Positions 39,715-50,900 of a DNA stretch of 64,000 nucleotides are shown piece after piece. Made by a program: the position numbers and the translations under genes. Source of the stretch: Panax quinquefolius (taxonomy: Eukaryota > Streptophyta > Magnoliopsida > Apiales > Araliaceae); assembly GCA_020205615.1 (NCBI GenBank), contig CM035156.1:16395128-16459127 (forward strand), given 5' to 3'. The notes below the pieces were generated by a model. The model was not told the origin of the DNA. It worked only from the letters and a program-made list of their open reading frames with translations, and did not search any database. Numbering within the stretch: position 1 is the first letter of the stretch; every line of letters starts with the position of its first letter.

Positions 39715-41534
39715 GTGGCCCCCAAAATTAGGTATACATCATCCATCTTGGGTTGCGACATACGTGATGCAATTCAAATACAACTTACTAATCTGATATA
39801 TCGTGTATAATACGACAAAACATAAACCGTGAGTTTGAATACAAATATTATCTACTAGAGATTATACAAACTCAAAAGGAGTCCTCATTACAATTATTAT
39901 CACACTATTTCACGAATAATGAGGACTACTAATGCTATCCTCTGGACCATCACTCCGGTTCCCCGACTCGTCCCAAATTTATATTCTCATTTCACGAAGA
40001 AACGGTGAAGAAAGGGTGAGCTCAACTAGCCCAAGAAGAAATATTATGACTAAGATAATGCAGAATAAATTATCATTAGTCTCCAACAATGTTAAACCGA
40101 TAAAATATAATAGACATCAAGTTTAAGCTGCGGTGAACAAGCAATCCATTAAAAGAGTCAAGTAGAAAATAAAATCTACTATCTTTTATGATTAAAAGGT
40201 TTTTCATCATTTGTTATCGCGAGACTCTATTTTAATAAATATTCCACATCATCGAATCACCCCCACTATTCTGGCCAGGATATTCTTTAGTATCACGACC
40301 ACAATTATCCATGCACTACGGGCCTAGAATATTTGTGTATTCATTAATGGTCATGATCATGCCGACAACTGTCCATCAATGCACTACGGGCCAATGAGGA
40401 CTTTTACCACATCATTTGTAACATTACAGTCATGATTACATAGAATAATCCCTGGTCATAATCATACCAAGTCTATCTATGCACTAAAGGCCACAGATGA
40501 CTTTCAACATAATATAAAATGAGGACAATGATATAAGAATTCAATAAAACAAGTTCAAGAATTAATTTGTCCAAGAACTACTAATGTCCAAATTATCGAC
40601 ACGATCTTTGCTTTGTAGAGTAAAATTCAAGAATGATCAAAGAATATTTTCATGAAAAGATCTTGGATGAAACGCAAATATCAACGATATTCTACTAATT
40701 TCATGGAGTATAAAGTCAAAACTTTAACTTACCGAGTATAATAAAGAATGGAATAACAAAAGAAATCACCACGCATGCGGTGATTGCGATAGACGAGTTA
40801 TTCAACGAGAATAATAAATAATGGAACCAGTCGATTTAAATTACACCGAGCGTGATGTTCCAATGAAATAATACATACGGACCGGTCCCACGTAAACGCA
40901 CGTGATGTGATATTCCAATGTAATAATAATGAAGATGGAACTGTGTCCGTGCAGAACGCACATCTGAGATGTCCCAATGAATAATAATAAAGAGCGAACC
41001 AGTCCTGTAAAACATATGATGTGGATGTTCCAAATAATAATAATAAAGATAAAATAATAGAAGAATGTCACCAAGTATAGGGTAATCCGCCGTATACTGG
41101 TTATTCCAGCAGAATAATAAATAATAGAATAATAGAAGTTCTCTTCATGAATACCAAAAGAAATAATATCCCTTACCGTAAAATAATACTTGATATTAGA
41201 GTAGTGAAGTAACAGAAAAATCTTCTTATTTCTCTCTATAATTTCTCTCTTTAGAGTTCAGTGAATTCGTAAGAAAATAATGAAGGAATGAGCTTCTATT
41301 TATAGAATAATGGAATGCATAGTAACTAATCCATGAACGGTCCAGATTGATTTACTTTTAAACGGACGGTCCAGATTGGTTTAATAAAATATTCTAATAA
41401 AACAAAATCTTTTAAATAAAATATATTATATATATATATTATATATATTAAATATATATATATAACATGTGCCAAAAAATCACGGATACACTCCCATGAT
41501 CAAATTTTATTCCTTCACCAAAATGTCAACAAAG

Positions 41535-41582
<48 letters not shown>

Positions 41583-42190
41583 CCTTAATAATACACCTCC
41601 CATCTAAGCCATCCAATTCCTTTCATTTCCCGTGAACCCTCTCATTATTCCACCAACATGTGGGCAACACTTGCCCCACTAATGCACCCCACCAATATTA
41701 TATATATATACACTGAATAACCTTCTACCGATTATTTTAAAAAATGGATAAATAGGGGTCCATAAAATAAGCAAAATTTACAACAATTACTATAACAATA
41801 ATTGAACAAAACTGAGTGACTTATCACATAAGCATCAATAATTAATATTGTGTCCTACTATGCAACCACGCGTATTACTATACTTTTAACACCGGGTGTT
41901 TCAACAGTTAACGGTAAAACTTCCGCCGTTATTTTCATAAAGTATTTTTGTCGTTTTCTCAATCCGACAACAATTCCGTTAATAGGGTTCACCAATGATT
42001 GTGCTTGGTTGTACTAATATTCCTTGTTAAAACGAATATTCCCCGACCAATCGAATATTATATAACAACTTGCGTACTTTGCAAAATTTATAAATATTAC
42101 CCACAACTATTATATCAATTTCACACCATAATATTCAAAAAATAATATTTATAGAAAATTCATCTTTATTCAAAAAGTTGAGGTTTTACA
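39715..42190 (-). repeat. 5' LTR of element F (2.48 kb) with private AT-rich block
   Basis: On the plus strand it begins GTGGCCCCCAAAATTAGG (the first T is missing) and ends GAGGTTTTACA. It holds the reversed ~60-bp array (40810-41120) and a TATA box at 41296-41305 (minus strand). Between about 41425 and 41715 it has sequence not found in LTRs A, C, D or G: two TA runs (41535-41582 is the longer) around a unique stretch. The truncated partner at 34405 shares the edge of this block, so the block was part of F's LTR when it inserted. Confidence 0.82.
40810..41120 (-). repeat. Tandem array of ~60-bp units in LTR F (reversed)
   Basis: About five units of GGAACCAGTC...GTAAAAC...GATGTTCCAA alternate with AATAATAATAAAG, the reverse complement of the array in LTRs A, C, D and G. 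Confidence 0.7.
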
Positions 42191-43983
42191 TTACTTGTAT
42201 GGGGAGAAAGTGGAAATCTTTACGGATCATAAAAGCCTCAAATATTTATTCACTCAAAAGGAACTCAACACGCGACAACGACGTTGGCTTGAACTGTTGA
42301 AAGATTATGATCATACTTTCCAATACCATCCTGGAAAAGGGAACGTGGTAGGTGACGCGTTGAGTAGAAGATCATATCGCGAGTCTGAAAATTAATATTG
42401 TCAACGCAGAAGGCCCATTTTGTATGACTTGCAAAGGATGGAGATAGAGATAAAGATTCGGGGACCCACGTGATGATGGCAAATATACGAGTAGAAACCG
42501 ACTTTAATTGATAAAATTAAAGTTTGCTTTCAAATTACGATCCGGAGTGATGCGTATGAAGAAGAAAGTCTGAGAAGGTGCGATCTGGGAAGCAAGAATC
42601 GATGAAGAAGGAATACTTTGAGTCAACTACGGACTTTGTGTTCCTAACGACCACGATTTAAAGTATAAAATCATGATGGGCGCTGACAACACACCGTTTG
42701 CAATCCATCTTGGGAGTACCAAAATGTATCATGATCTCCGACATACATTTTGGTGGGGCAATATGAAGAGAGAGATATCGCTGTTTATCTCAAGTTGTCT
42801 AACGTGTCAACGAGTCAAGGCGGAGCATCAAGTACCAAAAGGTCCATTGTAACCACTTGAAATTCCAGAATGGAAGTGGGAGCACATTACCATGGATTTC
42901 GTTACTTGTCTTCCCAAAGTTTCTCAAGGCATAGATGCGATTTGGGTCATTGTTGATAGATTGATCAAGTCTGCTCATTTCTTACCGATACGAGAAACTT
43001 TTATACTTGAACGTATTGCTCATATGTACATAAAAGAGGTTGTAAGATTACATGGTATGCCAGTATCCATAATTTTTGATCGAGACCCAAGATTCACTTC
43101 GCGATTTTGGGTTAGTTTGCAAAAAGCTATGGGCATAGATTTACGATTTAGCTCGACATATCATCCTCAGACGGAAGGACAGTCGGAGAGGACTATTCAA
43201 ACTCTTGAAGATCTATTAAGACACTGTGTCCTTGATTTCAAGGGAAGTTGGGACAAGTTCTTACAATTGGTGGAGTTTTCCTCAATAATGAGTTATCAAG
43301 AAGTATTGGCATGGCTCCATTCGAAGCGTTGTTTGGAAGAAAGTGTCGCTTCCAAAGATCTTTGGGATGAGGTGGGTGAAGCTAACGTTGTTGGGACCAG
43401 AGTTGATACGTATGACTACGGAGAAGATTCAAACGATCCGGCAACGTATAAAAACCTCACAAGATCGACAAAAAAGTTATGTTGATCTTCATCGAAAGGA
43501 CGTGGAATTCGATATAGGAGATCATGTGTTGTTACGTGTTGCTCCATGGAAAAGAGTTACGAGATTTGGAAAGAGAGGAAAGCTAAATCCTCGATTCATC
43601 GGCCCATTTTTAATTCTTGATTGAGTAGGAACTGTGGCCTATAGACTCGCTTTACCACCAAGTATGTCTCGTGTTCATAACGTTTTTCACATATCCATGT
43701 TACGTAAATATGTGGAAGACCCGAACCACATTATTGAGTTGGAACCGGACGAAATAACGGAAGATTTGACGTATGAAGAGGTTCATGTTCCAATCTTGGA
43801 TAAGAAGGAACATATATTACGCACCAAGGTTATACCTCAAGTCAAAGTTTTGTGGAGAAACCACGATGTTGAGAAAATGACTTGGGAGTTAGAATCTGAA
43901 ATGAAATTAAGGTATCCTTACCTCTTCGACATACCAGGTACGTACCCTAATTTCGAGGGCGAAATTTCATAAGAAGGGGAGAT
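42191..43983 (+). pseudogene. RNase H-integrase-chromodomain end of element A
   Basis: The sequence starts inside RNase H ([17 protein letters not shown] at about 42197), passes [17 protein letters not shown], then a zinc-binding HHCC region (about 42690-42830, CLTCQRVKAEHQ). The integrase core has an open stretch 42892-43485: MDFVTCLPK, then [14 protein letters not shown], then the [13 protein letters not shown] segment with the third acidic residue. 43634-43972 is an intact C-terminal frame ending in a chromodomain-like KVLWRNHDVEKMTWE. At least three frame breaks remain. It ends at ATTTCATAAGAAGGGGAGA, the polypurine tract, immediately before the 3' LTR. The junction at 42190/42191 with LTR F cuts pol inside RNase H. 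Confidence 0.87.
43971..43982 (+). other. Polypurine tract of element A
   Basis: AAGAAGGGGAGA directly precedes the TGTAAAACC start of the 3' LTR, the expected position for plus-strand priming. Confidence 0.7.
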
Positions 43984-46540
43984 TGTAAAACCCCAACTTT
44001 TTGAATAAAGATGAATTTTCTATAAATATTATTTTTTGAATATTATGGAGTGAAATTGATATAATAGTTGTGGGTAATATTTATAAATTTTACAAAGTAC
44101 GCAAGTTGTTATATAATATTCGATTGAATGGGGAATATTCGCTTTAACAGAGAATATTACGTATAACGACACAATCATTGGTGGACCCTATTAAACGGAA
44201 TTATTATTCGGATTGAGAAAACGACAAAAATACTTTATGAAAATAACGATTTAAGTTTTACCGTTAATCTGTTAAAACACCCTTGTTAAAAAGATAAATG
44301 CGATGTCTGGCGTGGTTTAAGAGTAGCACCTGATATTGATTATTGATCTTTACGTGATAAGTCACTCCGGTTTTGTTGGTATTATTAATGTAATAATACA
44401 TAAAATCTTTTATATAAACGAGAATACTTTTATAAAGTTATTCTATAAATAGAATATATTATATTCTATTATGCGTAGTGTTGCGTAGTGTTTTGTATAG
44501 TAAAATCTTTTTATTTAAAAATGCGAATACTTTTATAAAGTTATCTCATTTTATTAGAATAATAATTAGAATATATTATATTTTATTATGCGTAGTGTTT
44601 GAATAATTACTGCGTAGTGTTTTGCGTAGTAAAATCTTTTATAAAGTTATTCGCTTTATTAGATTATAAATAGAATATATTATATTTTATTTAAAAGATT
44701 TTGCTTTAAATATGAATAGCCGTCAATTAAAAATAAATCAATCTCGTTGCTTAAATGAGGTTAGTTATTATGCATTCCATTTTTCTATAAATAGAAGCTC
44801 ATTCATTCATTATTTTCTTACTTAATTCAATTTGAAACTACAGAGAGAAAGAAGAAAGTATTCTTACTTGATCTTTATATATCCAAGACTTTTTTTAAAT
44901 GTAGAAATATTATTTTGTTGTACTCGTAAGGGGTGTTATTCTTTCTTATTCATGAAGAGAATCGATGTTATTCCATTTCTTATTATTCTGTTGGAATAAC
45001 TCAGATATCTGTGATCTACACTATATCTTTGGTGACATTCTTCTATTATTCTATTGAACATCCTATCTGCAAGTTTTTTCTGGCGGACTGATTCCGTCTT
45101 TATTATTATTCTAACACATCCCGTCTGCGTGTGTTTTACACCTGACTTCTGTTCCAGATTTATTATTATTCCGTTGGAACATCCTCGTACGTGTGTTTTA
45201 CACCGGACTGGTTCCGCTCTTTATTATTATTCCGTTGGAACATCCTGCATGCGTGTGTTTGACCACACCTACACGGTGTTCCGCCTTATTATTATTCTGT
45301 TGGAACATCCATGCATCGTGTGTTTTACACCGCATCTGATTCCGTTTTTTATTATTCTGTTGGAACATCCCATCGGTCTGAATTTTGCCCCGACTGGTTC
45401 CGTTATTATTATTACGTTGGAATAACTTTTATACATCAAGATCTGCATGCGTGGTGATTTTTTTGTTATTCCATTATTTATTATACTCGGTTGGTTAAAG
45501 TTTTGACTTCTATACTCCATGTAATTAGTAGAATATCCTGAGATATTTCAAGGCTTCATCCAAATATCTTTTCATGAAAATATTCTTCCGATCATTCTTG
45601 AATTTTACTTCTAAAACGATGTCGTGTTGACAATTTGGACGTTAATAATTCTTGGATAAAATAATTTTTGAACTTGTTTTGTTGAATTCTTATATCATTG
45701 TCATTATCCTCACGTTTATATTTTTGTTGAAAGTCGTTTGTGGCTGTAGGTGCGTAGATGGACTTGGTATGATTATTATGACCTGGGATTATTCTGTAAT
45801 CATGGCCGTAATAATATTACAAATGATGTGGTAAAAGTTCTCGTTGGCCCGTAGTGCATTGATGGATGATTGTTGGCGTGATCGTGACCATTAATGAATA
45901 CACAAATATTCTTGGTCCGTGCGTGGATAATTGTGGTCGTGATATTAAAGAATATCCTCTGGTATGTAGTGCGAGGGGGTGATTCGATGATGTGGAATAT
46001 TTATTAAACCAGTCTCAAATAACAAAGATGAAAACCTTTTTAATCATAAAAGATAGTAGATTTTATTTTCTACTTGACTCTTTTAATGGATTAACTTTAT
46101 TCACCGCTGCAGCTTAAACTTGATGCTACATTATATTTTATCGGTTTAACGTTGTTGGAGACTAATGATAATTTATTTTGCATTATCTTAGTCCATAATA
46201 TTTCTTCTTTGAAATTGAATTGAAATTTCCTTTCTTTCCAATTCTTTCTCTTGAGAAATGAGAATATAAATTTGGGACGAGTCGGGACGCAGTGATGGTC
46301 CGGAGGATAACATTCTTAAATCCTCACTTATTACGTGAAATAGTGTGATAATAATTATAATGAGGACTCCTTTTGAGTTTGTATAATCTCTAGTAGATAA
46401 TATTTGTATTCAAACTCATGATTTATGTTTTTGTCGTATTGTACTGCTACGAGTTGTATTAGTAAGTTGTATTTGAATTACATACTACGTATCCGATGAC
46501 CCAAGATGGGTGATGTATACCTAATTTTGGGTGCGTCACA
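43984..46540 (+). repeat. 3' LTR of element A (2.56 kb)
   Basis: It runs TGTAAAACCCC...GGTGCGTCACA and is followed by TTTTA, matching the left flank of the 5' LTR. It contains a TATA box at 44785-44794, a ~60-bp array at 44960-45420 and CCGTAGTGC motifs near 45850-45975. It is the closest match to the split 5' LTR (13161-14366 and 26874-28250). Confidence 0.88.
44960..45420 (+). repeat. Tandem array of ~60-bp units in A's 3' LTR
   Basis: Six or seven units, the longest array in the window, have GGAACATCC / TTTTACACC / GGTTCCG landmarks. Unit length varies by several bases. Confidence 0.72.
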
Positions 46541-46545
46541 TTTTA
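46541..46545. repeat. Right target-site duplication of element A (TTTTA)
   Basis: TTTTA follows the LTR end CGTCACA and equals 13156-13160. Confidence 0.85.
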
Positions 46546-46739
46546 TGTAGATGCGTTTAGTTAAAACTTTAAAAGATAAATATTAGATTATTAAATGTTC
46601 ATGTATATTTTAAATAATATGAAAATAAAATTGTGAGAATAAATTGAAAAATATTTTCATTTAAAACTAGGAGTATTGTTTTTTGTGGAATTAAATAATG
46701 AATTTTTTCTCCAAACACGCAAGTTAACAAAAAGAATAA

Positions 46740-46975
46740 TTCTAGGGGGACATTTTTTTACTGACATTCTAACGACATTCTAGTACATACAAGAAATAGA
46801 GTTGTACATACTGTACAAATTTTGTTTCTTGTGTGTATTCAAATTACACCTAAAACACTATTTTTTACAAAAAATTCAGTTGGAATAAATACTATACATT
46901 TTTTCAGAGGTATTATAAAAAAAAAATCAAAAAATAATGTGGCTAGAATGTCAGCAAAAAAATGTCCCCCTAGAA
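46740..46975. mobile_element. MITE with 32-bp terminal inverted repeats
   Basis: The left end TTCTAGGGGGACATTTTTTT and following CTGACATTCTA are repeated inverted at 46944-46975 with one mismatch. The body (about 236 bp in total) is AT-rich and noncoding. No matching flanking duplication is obvious, so the superfamily is not assigned. It sits at the edge of the LINE remnant. Confidence 0.8.
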
Positions 46976-47845
46976 GGACTAACAAAAAACGAGCCGCTCA
47001 CTTTTGTGCTCGTCACAAGGGTCATTAGTGGCTGATGTTTTAACATAAAGAGCCATAATGTATCTAACAAACCACCACGCCTTCGTTCGTTTGGAAATGA
47101 CCCCCATAATAGGCACCTCGCCGAACACCATCCAAGAAACTTGATAAAACCCCCCTAACCAGGCTCCTCCTTCATTACTAATTAGCCCCCCGCAGCCTGC
47201 CACCCCTGATTACCTCTCGAAGCACCGTCAGTTAATTTTAACCCATGAATCTGTCAGAAGGAACAAACTGCTCCTACTTTGCTAAACCTCCTCCCACCTC
47301 AGCTGCTAAATTAGGAGCTTGCCTATTAAGATTTACAAAATTCAACATAATCTCCTCTGAAGGATTCGGAATCTCTACAATTTGATTATTTCCAAACAGA
47401 GTTCTCCATCATTTGACTTTAAATTAGAGTCTAACATTAGTCATTATTCCCCAAGAAGCAATAGAAAGCCCCTCCCACAAATTCTTGGCCATTATACAGA
47501 CAGTCCCTAAGAACATGAAGAAGTGTTTCATCACCACCATCACATACTTCACAAACTGCCGACTGAATCAAATCACACCTTTCAAGCCACAACCTTCCAT
47601 AAAACTGAGACCACTTTATCTTCCCCATAGCTTGGGTTCGGCGTCTTCAAACGCACATTGTACGGCAACATATCCTCCTCCACACTATCCAGAAAGAGAC
47701 CACTCCCCCTCCTCATTAACAAAATCAACAACGGATATATTCATTAGCCTTTCCGGAATCTGCGCATCATTCCAAAAGTTTATCTGACCCTCTCCCACTG
47801 ACCACCGAATACCCCCCACCCCAAATAAATCAGTCCAAATAAGAG
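46976..47845 (-). pseudogene. LINE remnant: zinc-binding RT domain and RNase H
   Basis: On the minus strand from 47845: GGIRWSVGEGQINFWNDA, the conserved segment upstream of the zf-RVT domain of plant non-LTR reverse transcriptases. At 47628-47437 follows WLERCDLIQSAVCEVCDGG then ETLLHVLRDC, the zf-RVT zinc-binding pattern. Near 47240-47100 is an RNase H start (DGASRGNQGW, then AGCGGLISNEGGAWLGGF). Stops and frame changes interrupt it. The 5' part with the polymerase itself is absent, and the remnant lies just upstream of D2HGDH. Confidence 0.75.
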
Positions 47846-47882
47846 TACTCCTTTCTATTTTTATTTTAAAATAGGAGTACTC
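47843..47882. promoter_or_regulatory. Inverted repeat upstream of the D2HGDH start
   Basis: GAGTACTCCT at 47843-47852 pairs exactly with AGGAGTACTC at 47873-47882 across a 20-nt A/T loop. It lies about 60 bp upstream of the D2HGDH ATG and so could be in the promoter or 5' UTR. Whether it is transcribed is unknown. Confidence 0.5.
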
Positions 47883-47941
47883 CTATTTTCGGACCCAAAT
47901 TTAACTTAACACCAACATTCAACGCGGTAAGAAAATTGAAA

Positions 47942-50900
47942 ATGGAGAAGTCGAGAGCTGCCGGTGCAACATACTATCGCTTAGTCCACCACTCTTCAAA
48001 ATACCTCCTCAATCATCGACCAAACCCTAATTTCCGTAATTCGAATCGATCATCTTCAGGTATCACGATATATATACAAAATCAATACATATGTAGGGTC
48101 TTCCTTTACTCACGATTCACGAATATAGTTATATTTTTTCTTTTGAGCTGGTAAGCTGTCCGATCACTTGTCTTAAATTATATACTATAACTAGCTGTGT
48201 GTCTTACATTATGTAGGGTCTTCCAAACTTTGGATGGGATGATTTAATAGGGTGAGCGGGAAATTCAAAATAAGTTGTATTTTGTTAGATAGATTAAGCA
48301 ACACTGGATTATTAATTTGTTTCTTGTGATGGTCATAATTTTCTTTTAGAGTTCATTAACTTGTTTGGTTGGTGATAAACCGTGAGAATTGAAGAGCATT
48401 TAGTTCCGGTTTTGAGTTCACAGACTTATAGCTGTTAAATTTGAAGTTATCTATTACATATTTCTACTAATTTCAATTGGTTGTATTTGTAAAGTACTGT
48501 TAAATCCAGTTTTGAGGCATAATGACGAAGTTTTTTGTTACTGAATCCGCATAAATATATACATGAATTGATTATTTCAGATGTTTAAACTGGATTTCTC
48601 ATACTGAAGTTCAGTTATATGTCCCTTAAAATTTAAAGGATACTTATTAGAAAAGTAGAGGATTATTAATGTGCTTTCTGAATTTCATGTTGCCATATTT
48701 TTTGGCAGAAAAAAAACTAGTTATCATATATATATATATATATATATATAAATATATATTGTGTCGCCTCCAAATCCGGGTACTTTCAACCCACAGATAT
48801 GGTGCTACACGGTATTACTAACTATACATTCATTCCATTGAAAACAACATCAAAATGAGTGTATTTACTACATTTTTATTACAATAATAATAAATCCTTT
48901 CCCAGGTTCTGTTAACCAATACATTCTTCATTGTCATAGTATAAATTCATACAAATATACTAGTCTATTACAGGATAAACTACTTATCCATCTTGGTTTT
49001 GTCTCTATCCTTACCGGAACCCTAGGTTCGCTCGGTCTTAGCTGCAATCATATAATTCAAGCAAGAAATGAGCATAACTAGCTCAATAAGTCTAGCAACA
49101 AATAATATAACGACCACATCAAGAATCATATGATTAATCTTCATTAACTGAACAAATAGTTATGAAGTACTATGAAACATCAAAATAGCACTTTTCATTC
49201 TCATAAAACAATTCCAGAGTACATACAGTAACTTAGGAATTCTGAGCAGGTCAAAAGACCATGAACATTCTTTTTGGTTTTCATTCATGAAAAGGACAAC
49301 CCGAACTTAGATATATCTTACGAGCACTTCTAGGTGATTAGCCTATAATACTCTATGTTGATCAACACTCATCCGATAAACGTATTTACGTTTAAGTTTT
49401 GACAACCTCGTGTGCCTGCCGAATAATCAACGTAAAACACTTTTGTTTATTCATACTCAAGCTTACCTTTGAATCCGTACCAACCAATTGGCATAGGATA
49501 GCGTTATCAATACTATATCGAAAGACTTGTAAACAAATCAATCAAATTCTTAAAGTTTGTCTAGCCGAGTTAAAACTGGCATTGACTCTTTCGTAAAACA
49601 ATTAATGCATGTTATAACATGAATCACAAAATCTTGACTAACATGAAGGTCAGACAAACGTTAAGGAAACTTGCCTTCAAACGTCTTCAATTAAAGTTCA
49701 ACCGTTCTTGGTCTTTACAGTTTCTACATGATATATTCATATAGCACACTGGAATTAGCTACCAAACAATCTAACCACATTGTTTTTATCAACTTCTTTC
49801 TCCTCTATAACTTAATTGAAATTATTTCATTAATATTATTCATTTCAAGTTATTTATCATTCATTACGGCTTATTAACATCCATATGTCATAACCCGACA
49901 CTGAACGATCATCATTTAAGTATAACAACAGTTGAAACCCTACTTGGTTTGCTACCTCGGACATATTTTCCCCGGATTACCGATATCGGACTCCGTATAG
50001 TAAGTACATAAGTTTTATCTTCATTTCTTATCATTCACGTACCACACACATCTATCACATACTGTATAACCTTAGGATGGACGTCAAACTCGAATATGAT
50101 TCACAATTTACGTTTTCGTATTTTACGTTCTTCGTTTAAATATATTTAACCAACGTTTAATTCCTAAAATGATCGCTATACATGTTATTTAAGAATTGTC
50201 TCTTCATGTATATTGAGTACATGCCCCATAGTTACTATGTAAAAAGTCGGGTTAACAAATATTCGTGTTAGAAATTTTTCACTTAATGGTGATTTATATT
50301 CGATTATAATCGTCTGTTCTTGACTGCGATGCTTGGAAGCGATAGATGACCTCACGCCTCATGTCATTACTTGGCCGCACTTTCTTAGGCTTGGGAGTCT
50401 TTGCGGCGTCACCGAGCCTTTGAATTTTTTTCAAGTTTTTCAGTTCAATTTCTTTCCGGGCTCGATGGTTATAGCTCGGAATTGGCTCATTCAAAAGCCG
50501 TTAGCTTACACATCTCATATACTTTTATTTCATTCGGATAGAATAAGTTTCTAGATCCGTTAACAATAAATTTACCGTTTAAATTTCTATTACGCGTTCG
50601 TTAAACGTTCGCGAACGTTCTTAGCTCATTTATTCGTTTTAAGTCGGAATTTGACCATTCTTGAGTCCACGACTCTTAAATACCATGTTCTACGATACGC
50701 TATCGAAAACCAAGGTTTCCAAGTTAAACGACGACTTTTGACTATCATTCTGGAAATCCTACGATTTCAACGATTATCGTTTAATCTTGTAAATTTCGCC
50801 ATAACTTCGTTACTCGAGATTTTTACGCCAAACCAAATGGAATCAATCCATTGGTTCGTTTTCTATATCCTAACCAAGCAATTTGCATCTAACGTATACC

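Larger units (their letters stand above)
13156..46545 (+). mobile_element. Composite nested Ty3/gypsy insertion, host element A
   Basis: The outer pair of LTRs belongs to one forward element. The 5' LTR is 13161-14366 plus 26874-28250, and the 3' LTR is 43984-46540. It is flanked by an identical 5-bp TTTTA target duplication (13156-13160 and 46541-46545). Both outer LTR starts share TTCCAACTTTTTGAATAAAG or CCCCAACTTTTTGAATAAAG type sequence that the solo LTRs lack, supporting the pairing. Inside, element B splits the 5' LTR, and E, D and F replace most of gag-pol. What remains of A internally is a leader/gag start (28251-28487) and RNase H to chromodomain (42191-43983). The order of events is outer first, then B, E and F, then C and D inside those. 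Confidence 0.85.

Noticed and set aside
50294..50494. 66-codon Lys/Arg-rich minus-strand frame in solo LTR H
   Set aside because: Short, no homology recognised, and inside a noncoding LTR.
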